A DNA stretch of 64,000 bases from Hydractinia symbiolongicarpus (taxonomy: Eukaryota > Cnidaria > Hydrozoa > Anthoathecata > Hydractiniidae): the NCBI RefSeq assembly GCF_029227915.1, contig NC_079879.1, positions 33,546,501-33,610,500 of the forward strand. The letters are read 5' to 3'. The position numbers and the translations under genes were made by a program. Of this stretch, positions 34,889 to 46,354 are shown one piece after another. Below the pieces are notes generated by a model. The model ran no database searches and was not told where the DNA came from. It saw only the letters and a list, made by a program, of their open reading frames with translations. Numbering within the stretch: position 1 is the stretch's first letter; each line of letters opens with the position of its first letter.

Positions 34889-35049
34889 GGACCTAGATGT
34901 AGGTAACTACTTCTTCTGTAGGGCTGGTAACCAAATCTCAGGAAGTTGATACGAGATGCTGTTTATGTGTTTGTTACGTTCTACACTGTTGATGGTTTCT
35001 TTAATCTTTCTGGCCGTTGTTCTGGATTCTCTGTCAATGATTTTCTTCT
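34889..35049 (-). repeat. Penelope direct repeat, upstream partial copy
   Basis: It ends abruptly at 35049 inside the GIY-YIG coding sequence, the usual 5' truncation of the upstream partial copy. Confidence 0.88.
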
Positions 35050-35746
35050 GCCGGTATTTTTGCACAAAAGAAACTAACACCACAAGCTGCTTCGCTCGTC
35101 TTCTCATCTCCGAATGGGTTAACGCGAAAGTCTCTATTATTGTCTGCGTTCCGAGTATTATTTGCCGGTTAAAAGAGTGTACTTTACGACGCGCATCCCC
35201 TTAATTGTGACATTTACGCACACTGCAGGTTGTACAATTGAATGTATCGCATATCTTTCAGAACAAAGTTTTTAACTATATAAAAATATAACTTTGCATG
35301 GGTTCTTGGCGCTAAAGCTTCATCAATGTTGAAATTACGCCGGCCAACACTGACAATATTGTGGTTATTATCGATTTTGAAAGAAGTTTTACAAAATTTC
35401 TCAGTAATCGTTTTTGTTGGGTCGCACGATCTAATTATCTCGCACCTGGAAGGAAATATTCCACATATATTGTATTTTCGCCAAAAAATCACTACTTTTT
35501 GCGCAACGAGTTGTTGTTCCGCGATGAGTTTATTTCATAACCTCGTCCTCAAGGTTTTCTACGTCCATGATATTCAGCTTTGTTGTATTCCCAGATATCA
35601 GCTGCAGTAAGATGTTAGCACCTCGCCGTGTTATATCAAAGAGAAACAAAAAGCACTAGGGTCAACTATTGGCTAATTTCAGTTTTGCTTGCAACGTGAG
35701 TAATGATTCGCAACCTTTTCTTTAATTTCTAGTTTTATCTAGCACA
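35050..35746 (+). repeat. Dispersed 0.7-kb repeat, copy A
   Basis: It aligns over its whole length with 45662-46354 (ACGACGCGCATCCCCTTAAT, CACTAGGGTCAACTATT and many other phrases). It is non-coding and its class is not recognised. The left edge abuts the Penelope truncation point. Confidence 0.8.
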
Positions 35747-35877
35747 GAGATGCTGATATCAGCATGAAATTGAAATTTTTTGTTTTAGTATTTGATGGAC
35801 TAGCTTTAACTCCGTATTAAAATAGGCAACTTTGACATACGAGACCATATTTTCATCCTCTTTTCATGCTCTACCTA

Positions 35878-36295
35878 CAGTGGACTCGCCATAACTCGAA
35901 ACCCTTTAACTCGAACCGTTCCTTCACTCGAATGAATTCGTAGGCACCGTGAAAATTTCCTAATAGTAATAAACTCTCATAATCAACTCTCTACTACTCG
36001 AATCTCCATAACTCGAAAATCTCCTTAAGTCAAACAATATTTTTTGTCCCTTGAAAGCATATTAGGCTATTTTGGCTCTTCATAACTCAAACAATCTGAA
36101 AATTGAAACATTTCAGAGTTTTTTTCTGATTCAAATATTTTCTACGTGTGTTCGGCCCCTTAGATCATTGAACGAAGTCATTCGAACGCGCCGGCGTCTG
36201 CGGTAGTAGGGAAAAAACGACCAATTTCCAAACTCTCCATTGCTTGAACCGCTCCAACGATTTCTGATTCCCCGTGAGTTATGGAGAGTCCACTG
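35878..36295. mobile_element. pogo/Tigger-type MITE, 418 bp
   Basis: Inverted ends CAGTGGACTC … GAGTCCACTG with inner AACTCGAA phrases. TA lies on the left, and the expected right TA reads TG. Confidence 0.75.
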
Positions 36296-38121
36296 TGGTA
36301 GTAAAAGCATTTTTTGAAGGAGTGACTTTGAAAATTTTAGTTGCGCAGAAGTGAGAGTACAGGTACTTGGATTTTGTGTATTAAAAAATGTAAAAATGCC
36401 ACCAGAATACCACTATAATACCATAATGCAAACAATTTAACTCGAAAACCATCCTAAAATGACATGTTTGTTTAAGAAAATATGTAAAAATAAAAAAATA
36501 AACAATAGCTATGTTTTTATTAAATTAAACCAGTTGTTGAAGATGACATAAATTTGATGGGTTACAAAAGTATGGAGATAAAATGCTGCGGGAATCCCTT
36601 TTGGTTAAATTAAGGGATCGTTGTGATGAAAAGTTTACGGTGAAGAACTTACAGAACGGAATAGGGAAATCGGATCATGACATTCTGGCGCAGGTGATAA
36701 TAAACCCTCGGAATTGGAGAATCGGATAATGATGTTCTGGCGCAGGTGATAATAAAGGCTATTTATTTTATTACTTAGGAACAGTTAAACTAAATGGATT
36801 TTATTAAGTAAACTTGCGGAATAAGTGAGACAGTTGATACGCTGACTGAAGATAAACCAAGGGCTCCTACTGCTAAAAAACGACGTGAGGAAGAATGAGT
36901 GTAGAACAATGAGCCAAAGCCGAATTATCAAAAGCATTAACAACCTCCATCACTCAGAGGGTTGATCATCACGAGTCAGTGCATCAACAAGCTACTCCAA
37001 GTGAAGCAATCTGCTGTGGAAAAACAAACCCAGCTTTTCGGGAGCGGTGGCTGACAGTTTGCTCCAGTGTGACCAAAAGGATTGACCCATGTGAAAGAAA
37101 AAAATTATAGACATCTTTTCTTAATATGAAGAGCATGAGCAACAGCAACCTGCACCTCCCAATTATAAAGCTCGTATATTCCCTGCTCCCACGTTTATCC
37201 CACATATCTCATCTTATCCGATTACAAACATATATGCCGGTATCCTACAATCACCACCCCTGGCTTCTTAATGCCAGCCGTATTCACCTGCAAATTCATT
37301 GTGTTCAAACGTCACATTCTGAGTTATATGAACCCTGACAGTCAGCTTATAATCAACTTTCTTGAGCAAAGCCGTACAGGTTTTTTAACCAAAGCGACTT
37401 TACTATGGAACTAAAATAAATCAAATAAACTAGAAATTTATCAAACTCTAAGTATTTCTATTACTTTTATTTGTCTTTGCAGAAAATTTTAATAATTCTT
37501 GTAACTATATGTCAAATCTAGAGCAACGCCATTGCTAATGTAAAGGACCTTCCATTACAAAATAGTCGGTAAACTCATCTCAAATTGTTTTGGCTTGATT
37601 GATAGATCGATTGCGGTAAGTGTCATTTAGAAAGTAAAAACCATGTGCCAGTCGGAGTATCTTCCCTTCACGCACCTTCATCGATCTTACCCACTTCAAT
37701 AACTTGATCTACAAAACCATTTGGTTAATCAATTTTACTCACAGAACTTTTGCTCCTCTGTCAGTTATGCAATGCTACTGTTGCCACTGAACGTAGAAAC
37801 CTTTTCCATGTCTAAAACGCGTCAATCGATTTGCAAGCATTCCGAATCCGTTTTCTGAAATTCTTCTCTTTCTTAAAAGACGATAATTGAAGATGCAGTT
37901 GTGTACCGTGAGGTTCTTCTGAGGATAGGGTTTCATCAAATGTTTTTTAGAGAAAACGCATCGTCACTAGTTATTACGTAGCACTTTATTTTTTCAACCT
38001 GATACATTCTAAGCGTTTGATAAATTCAGCGATCTGTTATCTATGACCTTCTTTAATTTGTAAATAACGCAAGGCCACAGAAACATGTTCGGCAGGGGTT
38101 ATCGAATCTTTCATATTTGTA
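36296..38121. other. Non-coding stretch
   Basis: 36668-36765 contains a direct duplication of TTCTGGCGCAGGTGATAATA with flanks. No gene recognised. Some fragments around 36580-36960 look like decayed coding sequence of unknown origin. Confidence 0.4.
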
Positions 38122-38927
38122 CAGTATACTCTCATTAAGTGGGAACCCAAATAAGCAGAACACCCGCTTTGTAGTACATTTTTTCTCAGTCCCTTGGAGC
38201 AAAAACTTCGCTTAAGTGGGGCATTTAATGGAATATTTTCCGCAACTGAAGACATTGCAATGATTTGAAAGAAAAATTGTAAACAAAACAAACTTTTTCG
38301 TAAGAGTGCAGTCATGTCGCATGTATAAGATATAGAAAGAGAAAAATTAAATTACTTATCACCATATTGTGATTATGAATTTACGAATCCCTCTAAAATT
38401 TCTCTAAGACTTTCAAAAAAATCTGTCAAGAACTGGGACAAATTGTGCTACACGTTCTTTTTGTTTGTTTTTATAAGAAACCTGGCGAAGGGCCTAGTTC
38501 TAAAAGATTCTTAGTTGTCTTAATTTTCCTAGTAAAATAAGGGTTTCTTATATCAAATAAATAGCTAGTTCTACAGGTTTCTTTAATCTTCGGACTAGTT
38601 TGTCTTAACATAAAAAAATAAAACATTTTTCGTTATAAAGTCTCTCCCTAGCAATGATTGTAACATCTTCTTTAATTAATTGTAAGAATTAATTAGAAAC
38701 AAGTTTCTTATTTCAGAAATAGACATAGAATGTAGTAGTAAATGTTTCTTAATTTTTGAATATTCTACGTGTAGGTTTCTTATAAACATGTTTCTTTTAA
38801 AAAACAGCAACGTGTTTTTGATGAACATCCTACTTATGAAGAGATTTGCTTAAATACAACGCCCGCTACTGTAGTACATTTTTTACCTTCCTCCCTTAAG
38901 TGTCCCACTTAACGAGAATATACTGTA
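38122..38927. mobile_element. TA-inserting DNA transposon remnant, 806 bp
   Basis: Inverted ends CAGTATACTCTCATTAAGTG and CAGTATATTCTCGTTAAGTG (read inward) flanked by TA on both sides (38120-38121 and 38928-38929). The pogo/mariner style is clear; no transposase ORF. A GTAGTACATTTTTT phrase is present near both ends in the same direction. Confidence 0.75.
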
Positions 38928-39682
38928 CTCTGCTACTGAAAATCCTTAGAAAGTAAATCGTCTAAGTACTCAAATTAGCGTTGGTCATACGAAAATACTC
39001 TCTGCACTTCTTAACATCGTTTTATCTGCTTGAAGATGGGATGAAAAGCGCCATAGCATTCTCTATTTTCTAGCCACGGTTGCACCCAGGAATTTTTTGT
39101 ATGATCTCCTTCTTTATCGTTTGGCAAAAGTAAAGCTAATACCACTCTCCCCTAATTCTAGCTGCCATAACTAAATCGCACTTTAATCATTAATCCAAGT
39201 TTTTCATTAGACCATTCTGCAGCAAGTGAGAGGTGGCGTCACGAGAAAACATTTTAGTGCATGCTATCAGACATGCTGCATGGCAAGCGCATAAAAATTC
39301 CCTTTGTGTTGTGTTTATTACTTGCATGTTGGTTACCAGATGGTTAGAAGATATATGGATACTAAGAATAAAATACTGGCCAGACTACAGGCAAATATTG
39401 ATCAAGCGAAATGACGTCATTGCGACAAAATATTATTTTCCTTGCCTACAATCCTGTTCATATTATGTTGAAAATTTTTTGCAAATTTGCAAATTTCAAG
39501 GAAACCGAGAAAATTGGCTTGGTTAATTTAGCAAGAATTAGCGCAGTTTGAGGTATCGGATCAAACCAAATAACTTAAGTCCCTCTTGACCAGTGCACTT
39601 TGGCAAATTCAAAGAACGTGGGTATGATATTGAAACGTTGTAAATCATTGCTTGTGAGTATGATCTTCAAAATTAAGCCTTA
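38928..39682. other. Non-coding stretch
   Basis: The ORF at 39233-39526 has no recognisable domain. Confidence 0.35.
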
Positions 39683-40150
39683 GGGGCTGTTCACATGGAG
39701 GCCGGTTGGCTCGGTTAGGCTGGCTGGCTCGGCTAGCCGGAGTGATTTTCATATCGTGTTCATATGAAGTTTTTTATATCTCGGCCAGCCGGGATGGAAA
39801 AGTTGTTTACATTTCACAAAAGATTCATAAACAATGAAGACAAAAGAACATATTTCGAACTTCAAATAATTGATGAGAATTCTTATATTCTATTGTTAAT
39901 TTCATCTCGGCTAGGCGGACTGGCCCGTCTGTCATATGAACACATTTTAATTTTACTATGCGTTTCTTAAGAACAGTGAGATCCCGCCTGACTGAGATCT
40001 CGGTACATGCAAGTGAGATCTCGGCAAGGCGGGTTGGCTCGGTTTTCATATCAACACATTTTTATTTTTTCATGTGTTTTTTAATAGCAGGTCCCGCTCA
40101 GCCGAGCCAGCCGGTCAACCGAGCCAGCCCGACTCCATATGAACAGCCCC
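39683..40150. mobile_element. Foldback element with GGGGCTGTTCA ends
   Basis: GGGGCTGTTCACATGGAG at the left and its complement AACAGCCCC at the right bound a GC-richer 468-bp unit. Inside it has repeated CTGGCTCGGC / GCCGAGCCAGC phrases in both directions. No transposase and no clear target duplication. Confidence 0.65.
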
Positions 40151-40413
40151 TTCAATTCTAAAAATATTTTGAACATGAGTGTAGATTATCTTTAAATGTC
40201 TAAACATGTATCAAGTTTAATGACATAAGCAAAAAAAGACTTTAAAGTAACACAAGAAGGAGCTCAGAGTTTAATATAACCTTGGAATGGTAAGGCAAAA
40301 ATTTTCAAAGAAATAAAACTTTATGTCCTGTTTTTTTGCAAGTTCTTTCGTAATTAACTAATACAGATTTAACAAAATTTTATACAATATGTCCATTGCG
40401 TTCGTTTAAAACT
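40151..40413. other. 3' flank of GPCR 4
   Basis: From about 40386 the flank is homologous to 24751 onward, part of the receptor duplication. Confidence 0.5.
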
Positions 40414-41502
40414 TTATTGTTCGATGTTGCGTTTGAACTGGAATCTCGGAAGGTTATCCATTGTCATTGTTCCAGCAGCTTCAGTAGAAGATGTATTTGT
40501 TCTTGAGCCTCGCCTACGTTTCCATCGCAACGAATAGCCTTTCCAGTAATATATTAATGGATTAAACACGGAATTCCCCATCAACAGATACTGTGTAACA
40601 CAGGCAAGCTCTTCTGAGGGGTTTCTAAAGGCAACAATAGCCACCGCTAATGGCATATTGAACACTATAAAACCCAGTGACACCAACAGGCACGTAAAAA
40701 AAGCCATCATCTCTTGTCTGCTCCGTCTCCTTACAAACGAATTAGGTTTGCTTACGGACCCTCTTCGCAGTGATAAAGAATGCTTTCTCACTTTCCACAC
40801 AAGGAATAGATTTAGCAAACAGATTATTATTCCAGCAAGGAAAATTATTGCTGCTGAGACTTTATGACTATCATAAAACGCCTCGGAAAGACCATACTCG
40901 ATCCCGTTGTGGTACTGAAAGATGCTAATCGATCCTTGGAGTACAATTGCTGTAACCCACAAAACACATAAACATAATTTCATTTTTCCTTTTTCCATAA
41001 AAACTTTGTACTCCATAAAATAACTGACAGCAAAAACTCTTTCTAGCGAGATGCCAACAACGTGAAAGATTGAGCTAAAAATTGAAAATCGTTGCAATTG
41101 CTCAGCTACCATAGTTATGACCATACTATATTTCTCGCTTGCGTGCAGATCTACAATAACTGTAACGATAATCAACAAACTATAAAGCGTATCCGTAAAA
41201 CATAAGCTTAAGATCAAATATTCAGACATTTTACATTTCCTGGTTCGACATTTTAACCAAGTCAGTTCACCAATGTTTAATATCAATGCGATCGAAGCTA
41301 TCACAATAAGAGGTGTATAGCATTTTAGTTGATCGTGTTCTGGAAGCATATAGTCTCCATTACATATTTGGAAAAACGAGTCATTGGTTTGAAAATATGT
41401 GAAATTGTTGCAGATAGAAGTAATTATATCTGCACATTCTTCCAGTGTTTTGTTTCTGCATAAATTGAATTTGGTAATGTTTATGTGAACAGTTGAATCC
41501 AT
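40414..41502 (-). CDS. Rhodopsin-like orphan GPCR, intact twin of 24832-25872
   Basis: The frame opens at an ATG at 41529, but I start at 41502 because MDSTVHIN is the start shared with the twin and homology between the two stops about 11 bp upstream of it. The layout is as in the twin: three N-glycosylation sites, LERVF after TM3, FNMPLA in TM6 and NPLIYYWKGYSLRWKRRR with an intact helix 8 and basic tail. No Cys at the start of TM3. About 15 residue differences from the twin are visible outside the tail. Over half sit in the block just after LERVF through TM4. Confidence 0.92.
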   Translation of the reverse strand: MDSTVHINITKFNLCRNKTLEECADIITSICNNFTYFQTNDSFFQICNGDYMLPEHDQLKCYTPLIVIASIALILNIGELTWLKCRTRKCKMSEYLILSLCFTDTLYSLLIIVTVIVDLHASEKYSMVITMVAEQLQRFSIFSSIFHVVGISLERVFAVSYFMEYKVFMEKGKMKLCLCVLWVTAIVLQGSISIFQYHNGIEYGLSEAFYDSHKVSAAIIFLAGIIICLLNLFLVWKVRKHSLSLRRGSVSKPNSFVRRRSRQEMMAFFTCLLVSLGFIVFNMPLAVAIVAFRNPSEELACVTQYLLMGNSVFNPLIYYWKGYSLRWKRRRGSRTNTSSTEAAGTMTMDNLPRFQFKRNIEQ

Positions 41503-41703
41503 CGTGCTTGTTATTCCACAATAGAGCAAGTGCAGATCCGTCGTTAAAAAAAGAGAATCTATTTTTTCCCATTTTGAAGTACTCCTTAGAAGTCATTAAC
41601 GTAATGACGCCATTTATGCTATAGTCTTACAAAAATTGATTTCGTTTTCGTGTTAAGAACTTTCATTTTTATTTTCATTTTTTATTATTTTGTTTTTTCA
41701 CTA

Positions 41704-43010
41704 CAGTGGAACGTCCGAAAAACGAACACCACCGATTTGGAAAGTCGACTGCTTTGACCCTCTCTCTCTCTTATAAAGGCGATTGATTTACTTTGTTTAA
41801 GAATCAGAAAAGCATATGCCCTAAAGAAGTGTTCGCTTTCAAGGGGTTATAATTGTAAGACCTTTCTTTAAAATTGGGACAAACTGCCTGTCTTATTAGA
41901 TGGAGGTTTCCGCTTTATTTACTTATCTATTCTTTTATTATTTAACTTTTTTTAAACATCTATGTGACGCGTAGTGGGAAACCACTTACGAAACAAAATT
42001 TTGTGAACTACATACATAAATATTTGACACATTTCTAACTACGCCTAATTGCTTTACTTTTTCGTAAGATATGTTTTCTCCAACTCACTCACGGACTAGG
42101 TACACATGAAACTTGACAAATCACGTATCTTTTCTAAAAAGTTAAGGCACTTGTGTAGTATAGTCGGTGACCCGTGGAAAAATCCACGGAATCGCCCGTT
42201 CCTTTTATACCACAATTTGTGCGTCTCGCTACTTGCGGTACCATTTTGCGCGACAGACAGACGCATGCGGGAATTATAATATAGATATTATTTGCTATTT
42301 ACTTTTTATTGACAAGTACAAAACTTATTGAAACAAAGAAGGGGAGAGGTTGATTATATAGTTATTATAAGTCGTCTCAGTCATTAAAGAAAGCTATTTC
42401 TTATATCACTTTCCCTTCTAATGAAAGATTATAACGCAAAGTAATCAAAAATACAAAAACACTTTTGTTGTTCTTGTAATATTTTCTTGTTGTTTTTTAA
42501 AAAGTTCTTACACATAGTGATAACGTAGTTTTCTCTCAAGCAACCTCAATTTCAGGTCTTGGGATCGAGGCTGCATTAAAAAGAACATTGTCATAGCTGC
42601 CTAGTTTATGTCTACATCAACAATGTGCTGACATTGCAGCTTTTAATTTGTGTGTAGACTATGCGCAAAATCGACTTTGAAAGTGTTGTGCAGGTTCTTT
42701 TTTGGGGGGGAAGAGAACTAATCTAAAAAATCAACCGTGGAGGTAAATATGGTTTAAAAATGCCCTCAGACTTTTATTTGCATAACAGTGAGGAAGTCAT
42801 AAACTGATTGGAAGTCGAAGGATTTAAGGGAAAAATGTAAATCCTAAAAATATTTGCTTTTTCATGTCCGCTATCGAGAGGTATTTTTTAGTCAAAAATG
42901 TCAATCGGGACCCTTAAAAAGTGTCCGTACCGTTTTATAGAGGTTTTCTGATCAGAGTTTGTTCTTTAAAACAATGTCCGCCGTGAAGAGGTGTTCGCCA
43001 TAAGGAGGTT
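41704..43010. mobile_element. Tigger-like DNA transposon remnant, about 1.3 kb
   Basis: The left end CAGTGGAACGTCCG…CGAACACC follows TA. The right side, read inward, gives ACCTCCTTATGGCGAACACC, the usual Tigger-type end, with its last bases lost. No transposase ORF. A mini-Helitron lies inside at 42160-42285. Confidence 0.55.
42160..42285 (-). mobile_element. Mini-Helitron, 126 bp
   Basis: Minus strand: A/TCTATATTATAATTCCC at the 5' end and hairpin CCGTGGATTTTTCCACGG before the 3' end ACTAT (consensus CTAG mutated). Same length and body as 31948-32073. Confidence 0.7.
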
Positions 43011-43171
43011 TTAATTACTATCTGTTTTGTCTGGAGAACAAAATTTACACCACAAAACAATCAATTCGACCGATAATGGCCAGCGGCAAAAGCACTTGCT
43101 CTCAGAAAATTTGATGTGACGTCACAACAAAGTTTATAACTTCAGTATTTTCTTGTCACTTTCAAGTACTA

Positions 43172-43683
43172 TTATTGCGAAGCAATTGAGCTTCGCGAGC
43201 GAAGCGAAATTGTGGAGCACGTTTGCTACGCGAAGTATACCAAGAGAATTATTGAGATTCTCAAAATTTCGATAGAAAAAAAAATCATATAAAATCAGCT
43301 TAAGGAGATATGGCTGATATTTTTTCACGAAAAGGTTGGTTATTGCGAAGCAATTGAGCTTCGCGAGCGAAGCGAGCGAAGCGAAATTGTGGAGCACGTT
43401 TGCTACGCGAAGTATACCAAGAGAATTATTGAGATTCTCAAAATTTCGATAGAAAAAAAAATCATATAAAATCAGCTTAAGGAGATATGGCTGATATTTT
43501 TTCACGAAAAGGTTGGTTATTGCGAAGCAATTGAGCTTCGCAAGCGAAGCGAAATTGTGGAGCACGTTTGCTACGCGAAGTATACCAAGAGAATTATTGA
43601 GATTCTCAAAATTTCGATAGAAAAAAAATCATATAAAATCAGCTTAAGGAGATATGACTGATATTTTTTCACGAAAAGGTAGG
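43172..43683 (+). repeat. Three-copy tandem repeat, 168-177 bp unit
   Basis: Units start at 43172, 43340 and 43517. Each begins TTATTGCGAAGCAATTGAGC with a GCTTCGC/GCGAAGC hairpin. The middle unit has an extra GCGAAGCGA. The ORF at 43134-43565 only reflects the repeat. Confidence 0.85.
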
Positions 43684-43689
43684 TTATTT

Positions 43690-45060
43690 TTTTGTCTAAT
43701 AGAACAAATAAGTTTGGACCAAGCAGCTCTTATAAATGTTAGCTAAAAATGCCAGTAAACAGGCTTTGTACCCCCCTACCCCCCGTCTTTCGTACCCCCC
43801 CCCCCCCCCCGTTATTTCCCGATTTTCCGTTTGCCGGAAGCGAAAGACTGGGAAGTAAACTCAAGCAATCAGAAAACGGCTATCGGCTAAATTGAATTAT
43901 CGTGTATTTTACAGACCTAAGACAAATACATAGTTTATACCAAGTCCTGATAATAATTGGCTTAGCTGGCATGCTATTTCTCTTAATATTTGCACTTGGA
44001 AAGCTTGTATTTACCTTTTGAAGGCACATTATATTAATTTGAACGTTTAATGCGCAAAAACGTGTTATATTTATGGCTTCATTAAAAAGAAGATTTTAAA
44101 GTACCAAATTATCAGCTTGAATTGGTATGTTTGTGGTATTCTTTTCATACAGCAGAAGAAAAGTGAGTTGCGAAGGTATGGATGATTTGAAAGTTATATT
44201 TACGTTCCTTGGTTTGATGTAGCTAGCTAACTAAATTACTTTTTGGTGCGTATGGCCACCATGGAAAATTATTTTTGCTGTCATCCTTCAATCGAATCAT
44301 TAGCTAGCTGGCTAGATAGCTACCTCTAGCTACAGTCAGAAGAAGAAAATTCAATTCATAATGATTAACAAAACTCTTTTTTTTTAAATTTTATTACACG
44401 ATTTTTAAATATTTCTCAAGTTGCTTCTTTTTTTTGTTGCATTGTGGAAATAAATTTAAGTCACCAATCTAAAACTAACGGGAAAATACCTCTTTATTCT
44501 TTAAGGTATTTGCTCATTTGTGGTTAAAAACTTTTGTACTTTTGCTACTAGGGTCTTTTTACTGATATATGTTCTAAATCTGAACTATTTTATCAAATGG
44601 TGCCCTTACCTGGAAATTCTACTTTGTTTACCTACTTTCGCATCTTGTTAAATTCTTCAACACTCAAACCTATAGCAATAAATTTTTCAAGAAGTTAGCT
44701 TATGTACGATGTGTGAAGTCACAAATGACCAATTGGACTTTTGTTCGATAATGGTGGCAACCGTTAATGTAATTATTGTTTTTGTGAGATTAAGTTTGGA
44801 CATATATAAAATATTTAAAAAAGATAAAAAAAAAAACTGGCCAAAAAAGCCATAAGTATGAGGGCAACCTTGAGCAAATTGTTAAGTACAATTTGTACTT
44901 TCCAAATGGAAAACAGTGCCTTTAATTCTGTTGTCTTGGCCACAAAAAGTAGTGATCTATATTTTATGTGGTTAGCCTCGTTAATTGCAATAAATTTACC
45001 CTGTCAATTGTTCCAGGAGGGACAACATGACGATTCTAGAGTGCTAAAAAGCTTCCATTT
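43690..45060. other. Non-coding stretch
   Basis: Poly-C tracts at 43771-43811 and an AGCTAGCTAG patch at 44220-44330. No gene seen. Confidence 0.4.
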
Positions 45061-45109
45061 GAGCTACAAAAACCCTTTAAATTTCTGTTCAATAAGGAAC
45101 AGCTGTTAT

Positions 45110-45160
45110 GTGGGATTGAACCCATATGAATATGAAGTGAACACTCTACCGACTTTACTA
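45110..45160 (-). repeat. tRNA-like SINE head
   Basis: On the minus strand a box A-like GTCGGTAGAGTGTTC (45139-45153) is followed by box B-like GGGTTCAATCC (45113-45123). The cloverleaf is poor, so it is a SINE promoter or decayed tRNA rather than a tRNA gene. Its outer limits are unknown. Confidence 0.35.
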
Positions 45161-45661
45161 CCAATCCCCAAAAGAAGACAACCCTCAAAGTAAACAAAGT
45201 TGCATGACTTTATTAATTATATCAAGCATATATCAAGCATATTGTATTTAGTAAACACTTTTTGAGCACTCTGTCCCAAAAAATGATATATATTTGTAGT
45301 TTAGAAATTTAGCTCTAAATATCGTCCCTCAAAGGCACTGTATTTTAATGTATTTAGTTTACTATATATGTAATATACTATATAAAAATGTTTTCTGTTT
45401 CTTTTTAGATTGCGTACAATGAGAGCGAGAGATGTTATCTTTCAATACGTGAGATAAAAAGAAGAAAGCAAAACTTCATCCCGCGTTGTTATTGTTTTTC
45501 TGTCAAAAATTTGAAGCTGTTTTATAAATCTTGATAAAGTTAATAAGTTGTTTTCGTTTCTGTAGATTGTTTGTTTTTGTTTATTGTTTCCCGTGAGTTT
45601 TCGAAATTCATTGCAGCAGATTCATTGGCTTCAAGAAATCGGTTTTCATAACTAGTGCCGT

Positions 45662-46354
45662 TATTTTTACGTGAAAAAGAACCCACAAGCTGCTTCGTTC
45701 GCCTTCTTATCTCCGAAAGTTATCTGCGTTCCGAATATTATTTTCCGGTTGAAAGAGTGTACCTTACGACGCGCATCCCCTTAATTCGTCACATTTTCGC
45801 ACACTACGGATCGTACAACTCGATGTATTGCATTTCTTTCAAAATAAGGGTTTTAACTTTATGAAAGTATAACTCTGCATGGATTTTGGCGCTAAAAGCT
45901 TCATCAATGTTGGATTTACGTCAGCCACCACTGACAATATTGTGATTGTTATCAATATTTAATTTTATAATTCTGTAAAAAAGAAGTTGTACGAAATTTC
46001 TTAGTTATCGTTTATGTTTAGTTTCGCGCGATCTAAATTTCTCGTACCTTCTTAAAAGAAATATTCCGTATATATATATATTGTATTTTTGCCAAAAAAT
46101 CACTACTTTTGCACAACGAGTTGTTTTTGTTCCGTGGTGAGTTTATTTTACAACCTCGTCCCCAGGGTTTTCTACGTCTATGATATTCAGTTTTGGTGAT
46201 TTCCCAGATATCGTCTGCAGTAAAATGTTAGCACCTCGCCGTTTTATAGCAAAGAGAAACAAAAAGCACTAGGGTCAACTATTAGCTAGTTTCAAATTTG
46301 CTTGCAACTTGCGTAATGCTTCACAAACTTTTTTTAATTTCTAGTGCTATACTG
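45662..46354 (+). repeat. Dispersed 0.7-kb repeat, copy B
   Basis: It aligns with 35050-35746 in the same orientation with many substitutions. Near its 3' part it holds CCTCGTCCCCAGGG, the core of the small foldback family. Confidence 0.8.

Noticed and set aside
37126-37338. Short plus-strand ORF in intergenic DNA
   Set aside because: No domain, no splice context and no homology I can recognise.
43134-43565. 143-aa repeat protein
   Set aside because: It is a translation of the tandem DNA repeat and has no support as a gene.
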